Translations under genes and position numbers: made by a program | The notes under the pieces: model-generated | Databases searched by the model: none | Told to the model about the DNA's origin: nothing | Seen by the model: the letters and a program-made list of their open reading frames with translations, nothing else | Part shown: positions 9,205 through 17,025 of the stretch, in pieces | How the letters are laid out: every line of letters begins with the position of its first letter | Numbering within the stretch: the first letter of the stretch is position 1 | Origin: Methanothermobacter sp. | Lineage (GTDB): Archaea; Methanobacteriota; Methanobacteria; Methanobacteriales; Methanothermobacteraceae | DNA length: 64,000 nt | Direction of reading: 5' to 3' | Assembly: GCF_030055425.1 (NCBI RefSeq) | Contig: NZ_JASFYE010000003.1 | Location: 127,350 to 191,349 of the forward strand

Positions 9205-9729
9205 ATGAGGAAACACTGGCTCATCCTTTTCATAGTAATGGTTGTTGCGGTGTCAGGATGCACATCACCTGACAGTAACTCAGAGAACCAGACCAAAAGG
9301 TTCTCAGGGAACAATATTTCATTTGAGTACCCATCCAGCTGGGTGACAGCCAATTCACTGGCAAACGAAACAATCGCAGCCGTTGGGGACCCGGCATCAG
9401 TTGATTCATCTGGACTTGCACAGGTCTCAGTTGTGATCCAGTCAAGGGAACTCAAGGGTAACCTCTATGATATGTACAGGGACAACTATGATGCACTGTT
9501 CACCAACTCCAGTTACAGGAGGGTTTCAGAGACAAACACAACCATAGGTGGTTACCAGGCAATAGAGAATGTCTACATTGTCCTTGATGGGGTGCAGAAG
9601 AAGCAGAGGGCCATCTGGATACATAACAACAGAAGGGTCTATGTGATACTCTGCACAGCCCCGGCTGAGAGGTTTGATGCTGAAAGGAAGAACTTCGACC
9701 TCATCGTGAACAGCTTCAGGTTTATTTAA
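9205..9729 (+). CDS. PsbP-like lipoprotein
   Basis: A 174-residue exported protein. The N-terminus is a signal peptide ending in a lipobox (VVAVSGC, Cys19), so the mature protein is probably lipid-anchored outside. The rest looks like the PsbP/DUF1795-type fold common in methanogen surface lipoproteins: an opening FSGNNISFEYPSSW strand, a central IGGYQAIENVY and a C-terminal FDLIVNSFRF. Several N-x-S/T sites are present. The function is unknown; it may pair with the membrane protein encoded just upstream. Confidence 0.75.
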   Translation: MRKHWLILFIVMVVAVSGCTSPDSNSENQTKRFSGNNISFEYPSSWVTANSLANETIAAVGDPASVDSSGLAQVSVVIQSRELKGNLYDMYRDNYDALFTNSSYRRVSETNTTIGGYQAIENVYIVLDGVQKKQRAIWIHNNRRVYVILCTAPAERFDAERKNFDLIVNSFRFI

Positions 9730-9804
9730 CTCCACCTCCTTTCTTTAGGTGACACACCAAAACTATAAATTTATATTTACCAAAATATTATTAAATTATA
9801 AGGG

Positions 9805-9880
9805 TCACTGCAGTGATAACTAAATGGGCTCTTTTTATTTTATCTCCAGAGGTTTAAAGACTGTACTGGGTTTTTAAACC
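9805..9880 (+). promoter_or_regulatory. Palindrome and hairpin in the leader of the KH-coaBC operon
   Basis: After an AT-rich TATA region (about 9765-9801) comes a perfect 12-bp palindrome TCACTGCAGTGA (9805-9816). Further down is an 8-bp inverted repeat GGTTTAAA (9851-9858) / TTTAAACC (9873-9880). The first is placed like an operator at the transcription start; the second would form a leader hairpin ahead of the AGGAGG site. Regulation is inferred only from these symmetries. Confidence 0.4.
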
Positions 9881-9946
9881 GGGATTTACAGTGTGGCCTC
9901 GTTTACGATAACCACGGTAATCACTAAAGAAAAGGAGGAAGAAGGA

Positions 9947-10444
9947 ATGGTATTGCCAATATGCGATGTCTGTCTTAAAAGCGGAATTTTATGTCAGGGC
10001 TGTGAAAATAAACTTAAAACAGGGGAGGTAAGTCAGACTGAACTGGAGATCTCAAAGGTTCTATACAGGATTGGAGAGGGAAAACTCGGATTTAAAAGGG
10101 CCATAGACCTTGATGGAATAGTTATAATCATAACAGAGTCTGATGAGGTCGGAAAACTAATAGGTAAGGGCGGTAAAATCGTAAGGGCAATATCAAGGGC
10201 CCTGGGCAAGAAGGTGAGGGTGGTCGGTGAGAACTCTGACCTAAAATCAGTTGCAGAGGATGTCCTTGCACCTGCAAGGATTTCAGGGATCAACATAGTA
10301 TTTGGAAAGGACGGCGAGGAACGCTTCAAGATCAGGGTTATGCGGGAGGATGCAAGGAGGGTTCCAGGGAAACTTGAAACCCTCAACGAGATAATAGAAA
10401 TGCTGACCGGAGAGAAAACGGTTGTTGTTATAGATGACACATGA
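9947..10444 (+). CDS. KH-domain (NusA-like) RNA-binding protein
   Basis: A 165-residue archaeal protein with an N-terminal CDVC...CQGC zinc-knuckle-like segment (LPICDVCLKSGILCQGCENK) and a KH domain in the middle (VGKLIGKGGKIVRAISRALG, the GxxG loop being GKGG). Related proteins are labelled NusA-like or KH transcription-termination proteins in archaea. ATG 9947 is chosen because a GGAGG at 9934-9938 sits eight bases upstream; the longer frame from GTG 9893 lacks such a site. It precedes coaBC by 10 bases. RNA binding is a confident family inference; the RNA target is unknown. Confidence 0.8.
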   Translation: MVLPICDVCLKSGILCQGCENKLKTGEVSQTELEISKVLYRIGEGKLGFKRAIDLDGIVIIITESDEVGKLIGKGGKIVRAISRALGKKVRVVGENSDLKSVAEDVLAPARISGINIVFGKDGEERFKIRVMREDARRVPGKLETLNEIIEMLTGEKTVVVIDDT

Positions 10445-10454
10445 TGGGGATGGA

Positions 10455-11612
10455 ATGGAGATCGTACTCTGCGTTACAGGAAGTGTTGCCGCCATTGAGG
10501 CGGTTAAACTTGCAAGGGAACTGAGAAGGCAGGGTGCCAGTGTCACCTGTTTCATGAGTGAGGACGCCTGCAGGATAATACATCCCTATGCAATGGAGTT
10601 TGCCACAGGAAGCAAACCCATCCTTGAACTTACCGGGGAGATAGAGCACGTTAAGTACGCCGACGCGGACCTAATCCTGGTGGCCCCTGCAACCGCCAAC
10701 ATCATAGGTAAACTTGCCTTTAAGCTGGCCGACAACCCCATATCATCCCTTCTCCTCACGGCATCAGGGATGGGGACCCCCATAGTTATGGTCCCATCAA
10801 TGCACGAGGCCATGTATGCCGCCGCAGAGGAAAACATACGAAGGCTGAGGGATGAGGGTGTTGTCTTTGTTGAGCCCCGCATGGATGAGGGGAAGGCCAA
10901 GTTTCCGGATATCAACACGATAGTACTGGAGGCAATGAGGCAGACCTCAAAGCAGAGTTTGAGGGGTAAAAGGGTCCTCGTAAGCCTTGGCGGAACATAT
11001 GAGCCAATAGATCCAGTGAGGGGCATTACAAACAGAAGTTCAGGTAAGATGGGTCTTGCGGTTGCACGAAGAGCATACATTGAGGGGGCCGACGTTACAC
11101 TCCTGGCGGGTATCGTATCAGTGGATATCCCCCAGCAGTTCACAGTTATAGGGGCTGAGACAGCGGATTCCATGGTATCAGCAGTCAGTGAACTTATAGG
11201 GGAACATGATGTATTCGTATCGGCTGCAGCTGTCGCTGACTTCAGACCCACCTGCACAGAGAGGAAGATATCCTCAGATGGAGAGCTCACACTCACACTT
11301 AAACCAAACCCCAAGATCATAAAAATTGCAAGGGAACTTAACCCCAAAGCACTTATTGTTGGATTCAAGGCCGAGTATGATGTCCCCAGGGAGGAACTTA
11401 TCAGATCTGCAGAGAAGCAGATGCAGGAGGCTGGTGTGGATATCGTCGTTGCAAATGACGTCTCAGTTGAGGGGTTCGGCTCAGACAGTAACAAGGCCAT
11501 CATAGTCTCTGATAAAATACTTGAACTTCCTGTAATGAGCAAGGATGACCTTGCATCCCTCATAATTGATGAGATTGCAGGGAAACTTGAAGAGAAGGAA
11601 CGAAATTCTTGA
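10455..11612 (+). CDS. coaBC: Bifunctional phosphopantothenoylcysteine decarboxylase / phosphopantothenate-cysteine ligase
   Basis: A 385-residue bifunctional CoaBC (Dfp) for coenzyme A synthesis. The flavoprotein half (about 1-180) opens with MEIVLCVTGSVAAIEAVKL and carries the NIIGKLAFKLADN and MHEAMY signatures. The ligase half begins near residue 182 with RVLVSLGGTYEPIDPVRGIT and includes NRSSGKMG and the lysine-containing KISSDGE/LKPNPKI blocks. ATG 10455 matches the conserved start; an in-frame ATG at 10434 overlaps the upstream KH gene and is less likely. The archaeal enzyme is generally CTP-dependent; that is family knowledge. Confidence 0.92.
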   Translation: MEIVLCVTGSVAAIEAVKLARELRRQGASVTCFMSEDACRIIHPYAMEFATGSKPILELTGEIEHVKYADADLILVAPATANIIGKLAFKLADNPISSLLLTASGMGTPIVMVPSMHEAMYAAAEENIRRLRDEGVVFVEPRMDEGKAKFPDINTIVLEAMRQTSKQSLRGKRVLVSLGGTYEPIDPVRGITNRSSGKMGLAVARRAYIEGADVTLLAGIVSVDIPQQFTVIGAETADSMVSAVSELIGEHDVFVSAAAVADFRPTCTERKISSDGELTLTLKPNPKIIKIARELNPKALIVGFKAEYDVPREELIRSAEKQMQEAGVDIVVANDVSVEGFGSDSNKAIIVSDKILELPVMSKDDLASLIIDEIAGKLEEKERNS

Positions 11613-11676
11613 GGAAGCCTAAATAATGCTTTCACTCATTTTCAGCAGAAATCAGAAAATGGAGTTATTCACTCCA

Positions 11677-11734
11677 GGTTATTGTGTTGCAACAATAACC
11701 CGGAGGTGAAATTATGGCCTTCAGTTGGGATTAA
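11677..11734 (+). other. Hairpin followed by a ribosome site and six-codon open frame
   Basis: In the convergent gap between coaBC and fibrillarin, GGTTATTGT (11677-11685) and ACAATAACC (11692-11700) form a 9-bp stem with a 6-base loop. Two bases later comes a textbook GGAGGTGA (11702-11709) and ATG 11714, but the frame is only MAFSWD before TAA 11732-11734. This could be a leader peptide, the stump of a lost gene, or chance. No downstream gene on this strand is left to regulate. Confidence 0.3.
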
Positions 11735-11798
11735 AATTATGTAACTAACCCAATATATACCTTTTTTACTAAAAATCTGTTAAAAAATCATATGAATT

Positions 11799-12464
11799 TC
11801 AATCACTTCTTTTAACAAGAACCGCCATATGGTCCTTCTCGTAGGGGTTAAGACCCACCTGATCCATCACCTGGAAATCTGAGTCCCTGAGTTTCCTGAC
11901 CTCCTCACGGAAGATCTTACGGGGGCTCCTTGTAACATCTATGCTCCTGGCCTTTATCATTATGAGACCGTGGCCATCATCCCTCAGGAAATATTCCATA
12001 TTCTCGGTGAACAACCGGGTCTGGTCTGGCTGTGCAATGTCACAGTAGACAAGGTCAGCAGCCTCAACTATCCTGAGGTAATCTCTGGGCCTTGAGGCAT
12101 CCTCGAGAAGAGGCAGCATGTTCATACGGGCACTGCACACTTCCAGAAGCTCCCTCATCATCCGGGGTGAAAATTCAACGCAGTATACCCTGCCGTCTGT
12201 CACAATATCAGAGATGTGTGAGGCTGTTGTTCCGGCCGAAGCCCCAAGATACAGTACCCTGCAATCTGCTTTCAGGCTGAAGCCTCTGAGACCATTGTGA
12301 ATGGCAGCGGCGAGTTTGGATCGCCTGGGATCCCAGACCCGGTACTCCCGGCCACCCCACTCTATGAGCTTCTCCCCATATACCCTCACACCGGGATTGG
12401 GGTTCACTGTGAGGAGCGAGTCATTCATCATAAAAACACCATCAAGGCCCTTAACACGTTTCAC
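11799..12464 (-). CDS. flpA: Fibrillarin, box C/D RNP 2'-O-methyltransferase
   Basis: A 221-residue archaeal fibrillarin that methylates ribose 2'-OH of rRNA and tRNA guided by box C/D RNAs. The SAM-binding motif is [15 protein letters not shown], followed by acidic VEFSPR and [10 protein letters not shown], with the catalytic Lys in [10 protein letters not shown]; residue order and length fit the family. GTG 12464 is chosen because a GGAGG sits nine bases upstream; GTG 12473 abuts that site. It follows nop5 by a few bases on the same strand, the standard archaeal pair forming the sRNP core with L7Ae. Confidence 0.94.
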   Translation of the reverse strand: MKRVKGLDGVFMMNDSLLTVNPNPGVRVYGEKLIEWGGREYRVWDPRRSKLAAAIHNGLRGFSLKADCRVLYLGASAGTTASHISDIVTDGRVYCVEFSPRMMRELLEVCSARMNMLPLLEDASRPRDYLRIVEAADLVYCDIAQPDQTRLFTENMEYFLRDDGHGLIMIKARSIDVTRSPRKIFREEVRKLRDSDFQVMDQVGLNPYEKDHMAVLVKRSD

Positions 12465-12485
12465 TGGACACACCCTCCACTCTGA

Positions 12486-13595
12486 TCATCTTTTCCTCTG
12501 GAACCTCTTCCTTTTGACGGGAGGTTTCTTGTTTTTATTTTTTATGAATTCGAATCTCTCATTGAAACTTTCAATGATCTCCGGATCGAATTCCCCGCTG
12601 AAAACATCCTTTCTCACCGCAATTACTATTTTACCGGCAAGAAGCCTTGCAACCCTGCCTCTTATCCACCATGGTGATGACCGTATGGACGGGTGCTGAA
12701 ATATCACACCATGCTTGGGTGGCCTCGCATTTGATTTGAGGTGCCTGAAGAGGGCCTTCTCAGCCCCAAGGACCTGTACAGTGGATGAGGGGAGCATGGC
12801 AAGTTCCCTGAGACCACCTGCATGTGCAATAAGCCTTGCACCAACATTCGCACCTGCAAGTGCCCTGAGGTTGGGGGCGAGCTTCTCCATTTTGAGGTCA
12901 ATGTACCTCTCGGTGTCCTGCCTCAGCCTCTGGAGTCTCCTGATACTCTCCGCAAGGTCCATGAAGATATGGAGGTCCTCGCTGCTGATATCTGAACCTA
13001 TGCTTTCCTCCACATCCATCCTGAAATTTTCAAGTATCCTGTCCCTGTCACCGTACCTGGCAACCAGCTCAACGTACTGCTCATGGCTCCTCACACCATC
13101 CAGTTCAGGGAAGTGAAGGGAATACCATTCCCTCAGCCTCTCTATCAGTTTCCCGATCTCCTCATCCAGTTCATCAAGGGCATTTATGGCCTGTATGAGG
13201 AACCTGTCGGATTCCCTGAGAGACTCCCTCAGTTTTTCCCGGGTTGCCGAGATGAGGGCGCTATGTATGAACCTGGATGGGGGGATATCAGTGATTGATT
13301 CCAGTATCTCATCGAGGTTCTCCCTAAGATGGACTCCGGCGGCTGATGGCATTTCGAACCTGATTTTACCAAATTCAGAGTATGCAGGTGATGGTTCGGC
13401 CTCAACAACAACCTCATCATATTCATCAAGGAGCCTTTCAAGCATCCTCCTCTCCTCAGGTGTGATACCTCCCATCTGTGATTCTTTGAGCCTGCTGGCC
13501 ACCTCATCCAGCGGGAAAGTTTCATAATCTATGACTTTCAGATCTTCAGTGAAGGCAACAAAACCAGCAACGCAGCCTGCGAGATAACACTTCAT
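12486..13595 (-). CDS. nop5: Nop5/Nop56-58 box C/D RNP scaffold protein
   Basis: A 369-residue Nop5. The N-terminal domain that binds fibrillarin is followed by a coiled coil (about 130-240) and the Nop domain, recognised by GANVGARLIAHAGGLRELA, VQVLGAEKALFRHL and PKHGVIFQHPSI. The tail is highly basic (NKNKKPPVKRKRFQRKR). It bridges L7Ae-bound guide RNA and fibrillarin. It is transcribed away from pyrD; the 51-base gap contains a TATA-like CTATAAATATATTTA (13619-13633) that could serve either direction. Confidence 0.95.
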   Translation of the reverse strand: MKCYLAGCVAGFVAFTEDLKVIDYETFPLDEVASRLKESQMGGITPEERRMLERLLDEYDEVVVEAEPSPAYSEFGKIRFEMPSAAGVHLRENLDEILESITDIPPSRFIHSALISATREKLRESLRESDRFLIQAINALDELDEEIGKLIERLREWYSLHFPELDGVRSHEQYVELVARYGDRDRILENFRMDVEESIGSDISSEDLHIFMDLAESIRRLQRLRQDTERYIDLKMEKLAPNLRALAGANVGARLIAHAGGLRELAMLPSSTVQVLGAEKALFRHLKSNARPPKHGVIFQHPSIRSSPWWIRGRVARLLAGKIVIAVRKDVFSGEFDPEIIESFNERFEFIKNKNKKPPVKRKRFQRKR

Positions 13596-13646
13596 AGGGG
13601 TACATCTATAGGTGGTGACTATAAATATATTTAGAAGGTGTTTTTC

Positions 13647-14555
13647 ATGCTGAGGACCAGGATATGTAATATTGAGCTCAGGAATCCAACCATGCTTGCT
13701 GCGGGAGTTATGGGGAGCATGGCGTCATCCCTCAACAGGGTCTACCGTGCAGGTGCAGGGGCCGTTGTAACCAAATCCTTTTCACTGGAACCCAATGAGG
13801 GCTATAAAAACCCCACCACGGTCGAGGTTACCGGTGGGATCATAAATGCCATAGGCCTATCAAATCCAGGGGTTGAGGCATTTAAAGAGGAGCTCAGGGG
13901 CGTGGATGATGATGTGCCCCTCATAGCATCCATCTATGGGTCTTCACCGGAGGAATTTGCCAGGGTGGCGGCTTCAGTGGAGGAGTACGTGGATATGATC
14001 GAACTCAATGTGTCCTGTCCCCATGCCATGGCGGGTTGCGGGGCTTCCATAGGACAGGATGCCGGTCTGACATTCCGGGTGGTCTCGGCTGTAAAGGATG
14101 TCGTGGCTGTGCCGGTATCCACCAAGCTCACACCAAACGTTACAGACATCGTTGAGATAGCAAAAAGCGCCGAGGATGCAGGTTCAGATGCCCTGACCCT
14201 CATAAACTCCCTTGGCCCCGGGATGAAGATCGATATAAAAACAGCAAAACCTGTACTCTCAAATGCCTTTGGGGGAATGTCTGGCCCCGCCATAAAGCCC
14301 GTGGCTGTAAGGTGCGTCTATGATGTTTACCGCAATGTTGAGATCCCGCTAATTGGTGCCGGTGGCGTCAGGGACTTCAGGGACGCGGTTGAATTTCTCT
14401 TTGCAGGTGCAGTGGCCGTTCAGGTGGGTACAGCCATAATGTATGATGGCCCCGAGATCTTCATGAGAATATGCAGGGGCCTTGAGGGGTTCATGATTGA
14501 GGGGGGCTTCTCATCGGTTTATGAGATGGTTGGCCTTGCCCATGAGGGGGTGTGA
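13647..14555 (+). CDS. pyrD: Dihydroorotate dehydrogenase B, catalytic subunit
   Basis: A 302-residue class 1B dihydroorotate dehydrogenase, the FMN barrel subunit of pyrimidine synthesis. The family opening LRNPTMLAAGVMGSMASSLN, the IELNVSCPH active-site segment (catalytic Cys), TKLTPNVTD, INSLGPGMKID and the phosphate-binding IPLIGAGGVRD / VQVGTAIMY blocks are all present. ATG 13647 follows GAAGGTG; the in-frame GTG 13638 is too close to that site. The partner pyrK begins five bases after its stop, so the NAD-linked PyrDK heterotetramer is expected. Confidence 0.94.
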   Translation: MLRTRICNIELRNPTMLAAGVMGSMASSLNRVYRAGAGAVVTKSFSLEPNEGYKNPTTVEVTGGIINAIGLSNPGVEAFKEELRGVDDDVPLIASIYGSSPEEFARVAASVEEYVDMIELNVSCPHAMAGCGASIGQDAGLTFRVVSAVKDVVAVPVSTKLTPNVTDIVEIAKSAEDAGSDALTLINSLGPGMKIDIKTAKPVLSNAFGGMSGPAIKPVAVRCVYDVYRNVEIPLIGAGGVRDFRDAVEFLFAGAVAVQVGTAIMYDGPEIFMRICRGLEGFMIEGGFSSVYEMVGLAHEGV

Positions 14556-14559
14556 TTTC

Positions 14560-15354
14560 ATGGGAAATGTTCCAGAGGTTCTTGAAATTAAGGGGATAGT
14601 TGAGGAATCTGAGACCGTCAGGACCTTCATATTTGACTGGGACTTCAGGAGCGAAATAGTGCCCGGTCAGTTCGTCATGGTCTGGAATTTCAGCAACGAG
14701 AAACCCATGTCAGTCTCACTCATTGACCATAAGAGGTCTGAGATCGGCATATCCATAAGGAGGGTTGGCGAATTCACATCGGCGGTTCATGAACTGGACG
14801 AAGGAGACCTTCTGGGGATCAGGGGCCCCTATGGGAGGGGTTTTGAACTCATGGGGAGAAACCTGATCCTTGTGGGCGGCGGGATAGGCATGGCCCCCCT
14901 GGCAGCCCTTGCAGAGGAGGCTGTGGCGCGGGGCATGAATGTGGATGCGGTTGTGGCTGCAAGGACAGCAGATGAGCTTCTCTTCACCGAGAGACTCGAG
15001 AATGCAGGTGTTAATATCCATACATGTACAGATGATGGAACCTGCGGGTTTCAGGGATTTGCACATGAACGCCTTTCTGAAATGGGTGGAAAATATGACA
15101 TGGCGGCTGTGTGCGGTCCAGAGCCCATGATGTTCCATGTGAAGGCGGTGCTTGATGAGAGGGGGATACCTGCCCAGTTTTCCCTTGAGAGGTACATGAA
15201 GTGCGCCGTGGGTATCTGCGGACAGTGCTGCGTTGACGGGACCGGGTGGAGGGTCTGTGCCGAGGGCCCTGTCTTCTGGGACCATGAATTACGGGGTGTC
15301 GGTGAATTCGGCAGGTACAGAAGGGACGCTGCCGGCCGGAGAATCAGCTGGTAA
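14560..15354 (+). CDS. pyrK: Dihydroorotate dehydrogenase B, electron transfer subunit
   Basis: A 264-residue FAD/2Fe-2S subunit passing electrons between PyrD and NAD. A ferredoxin-reductase-like FAD domain (PGQFVMVW, KPMSVSLIDH) is followed by the nucleotide-binding LILVGGGIGMAPLAALAEEA and by the cysteine cluster CAVGICGQCC...RVC (about residues 217-236), which is the PyrK 2Fe-2S ligand set. ATG 14560 has the preceding GAGGGGGTG as ribosome site; the frame is open further upstream inside pyrD but that part is not conserved. The AI-2E permease gene begins 12 bases later. Confidence 0.93.
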   Translation: MGNVPEVLEIKGIVEESETVRTFIFDWDFRSEIVPGQFVMVWNFSNEKPMSVSLIDHKRSEIGISIRRVGEFTSAVHELDEGDLLGIRGPYGRGFELMGRNLILVGGGIGMAPLAALAEEAVARGMNVDAVVAARTADELLFTERLENAGVNIHTCTDDGTCGFQGFAHERLSEMGGKYDMAAVCGPEPMMFHVKAVLDERGIPAQFSLERYMKCAVGICGQCCVDGTGWRVCAEGPVFWDHELRGVGEFGRYRRDAAGRRISW

Positions 15355-15366
15355 TTTGGTGGTTTC

Positions 15367-16374
15367 ATGATAGAGAAGCTCAGGGGCACCATCACATCCA
15401 CTTCATTCCTTGTACTTGCACTTATACTTCTATCGGCCATTGTAATCTATCCCATCTGGACCATGCTCTTCCTGGGGGCGGTATTCGCCTATATTGTAAG
15501 GCCGGTGGCTTTAAGGATAAATGAGAGGATACCCTACCTCTCGGTCTCCATAATCATAGCCATGGTCGTTGTTATAATGCCCCTTGTGGGTATAGTGGTT
15601 TTCACCGTGGATTCCCTCATAAACTCCACCCCCTCACTCATAACCCTCGCAAGGGGCTTTGATATCCCCAACCTTCCGGGACAGCTCCAGAGTTCAGGGG
15701 GCACCCTGGGGGCTTTGAGGGGTATTCTAACCGACATACTGAGCGGATCCCTCAACTATGTGATTGATGTGATACAGTCAGTCCCCATGATAGCCCTGCA
15801 GCTCTTCATATTCCTCTCATCAACATTCTACTTTGCAAGGGATGGTGAAAGGCTCCTTTCATATATAAGGGGTCTCATACCCCCTGAAGCCAGGCCCTTC
15901 ATGGGGAGGATGGCCTCTGAGACAGAACGTGTGCTCATGAGCATATTCTATGGCCACTTCCTCACAGCACTCCTCATAGGTATCATGGCAGGGGTCGGCT
16001 TTCACCTCCTGGGCTACCCCTACGCGATACTCCTGGGTATAATAACAGGGATATTTCAGCTCATACCGGTTATAGGTCCATGGGCGGCCTATACGCCCCT
16101 TGCCATCTATGACTTTGTTACCGGGAATATCCTCAGGGGTGTCCTGGTCCTCATCTTCGGGATATTCCTCAGTACAATCGACATATACCTCCGGCCAAAG
16201 CTTTCAGGTAAGTATGCTGATATACACCCCATGATATTCCTTGTGGGTTTCCTTGGGGGGCCGGTCGTATGGGGTGTTGCCGGGTTCATAGTTGGGCCAC
16301 TGGTCCTGGGGCTTGCCTACGCAGCCCTTGAGGCCTACCGGCTTGGAGAATCAGCTGGTGAGGAGAACCGGTGA
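15367..16374 (+). CDS. AI-2E family transporter (PF01594-type permease)
   Basis: A 335-residue polytopic membrane protein with two N-terminal helices, a soluble periplasmic-side segment (about 80-150), and a C-terminal block of five or six helices. The family signature runs through LLGIITGIFQLIPVIGPWAAYTP, YLRPKLSGKYADIHPMI and FLGGPVVWGVAGFIVGP. Members include TqsA and Na+/H+ antiporters, so the substrate cannot be told from sequence. It follows pyrK by 12 bases and may be cotranscribed. A long AT-rich accessory region begins after it. Confidence 0.87.
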   Translation: MIEKLRGTITSTSFLVLALILLSAIVIYPIWTMLFLGAVFAYIVRPVALRINERIPYLSVSIIIAMVVVIMPLVGIVVFTVDSLINSTPSLITLARGFDIPNLPGQLQSSGGTLGALRGILTDILSGSLNYVIDVIQSVPMIALQLFIFLSSTFYFARDGERLLSYIRGLIPPEARPFMGRMASETERVLMSIFYGHFLTALLIGIMAGVGFHLLGYPYAILLGIITGIFQLIPVIGPWAAYTPLAIYDFVTGNILRGVLVLIFGIFLSTIDIYLRPKLSGKYADIHPMIFLVGFLGGPVVWGVAGFIVGPLVLGLAYAALEAYRLGESAGEENR

Positions 16375-16418
16375 ACATAAAGTGTCATGCTTATTCTGGT
16401 TATTTCGTAATAGGTAAG

Positions 16419-16679
16419 CTATGATGATGGAGAGAATTCACCAGAACCCGTGAGAAGCCGGATCCAATTATCAGAAAAATTACGCTGGATAAGGTTCTTA
16501 TCCTCTTTTTCATGTTCCAAGGTTTCTTTCCAATAGAGCAATAGGGGGTTTATTCCAGTAATGATCTCATAACCATGAACCTGTACGATGATATGCAATA
16601 TATTTTTCCAATATTCCTCTGGGAGATAATGATCCCTAACAGTAAGTATAGCGTTACCCATAATTAATACACATCCCAA
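16419..16679 (-). CDS. Small hypothetical protein, doubtful
   Basis: An 86-codon frame beginning at TTG 16679 (first ATG at 16661). The translation (MGNAILTVRDHYLPEEYWKN then IITGINPLLLYWKETLEHEK) is protein-like with mixed charge and aromatic residues, but no family is recognised and no ribosome site is visible before either start. The same frame continues upstream past a TAG at 16692-16694 into another open stretch. It could be a small gene or the decayed end of a larger one. Confidence 0.25.
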   Translation of the reverse strand: MGCVLIMGNAILTVRDHYLPEEYWKNILHIIVQVHGYEIITGINPLLLYWKETLEHEKEDKNLIQRNFSDNWIRLLTGSGEFSPSS

Positions 16680-16691
16680 GTGGCTGAAGTA

Positions 16692-16980
16692 CTACACTAC
16701 CCTCCTTGCTAACACACCTCCCAAAAGCCAAAAGCAAAAGATTACCAATATCCATTGAAATATATGTTTGATGTTCCACGATAAATTCTTTGATGCTACC
16801 TGTAATGTTGTTGAGTTTGGAGTTTATGTAGCTATTGTTGTTGCGTATGCTGCTATGTTAACTCCTATGAGGCCCTGACCCATCAGGTCATAACTGATGA
16901 TTTCAACAAGGGTCATGGGATTGTGTGGGGCGGGTTGTATTGGGCTAATAAGGCCCCTTGAAGGCTTTTCTCTCGCTGTT
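16692..16980 (-). pseudogene. Remnant of a membrane-anchored protein
   Basis: Reading the minus strand gives an open stretch (SPIQPAPHNPMTLVEIISYD then LMGQGLIGVNIAAYATTIAT), a TAA stop, and in the same frame TPNSTTLQVASKNL followed by a hydrophobic helix (FQWILVIFCFWLLGGVL) and an Arg-Arg end before TAG 16692. The order Thr/Asn-rich segment, membrane helix, short basic tail is typical of an exported protein C-terminus. A stop codon splits it and no start or ribosome site is seen, so a decayed gene is likely. Its original identity is unknown. Confidence 0.3.
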
Positions 16981-17025
16981 CTTTAAGCCTTCAAAGGTTT
17001 GCTGTGCTATTACCCGGGAGTGACT

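Larger units (their letters stand above)
16375..17025. other. Accessory-island border with no clear gene
   Basis: Between the AI-2E permease and the first TPR gene there is no well supported gene. The minus strand has a single long frame from about 16980 to 16419 interrupted by two in-frame stops (see the remnant and small hypothetical entries). A GCCCCTTGAAGGC...GCCTTCAAAGG symmetry lies near 16951-16999. Base composition is more AT-rich than in the core genes on either side. Confidence 0.5.
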
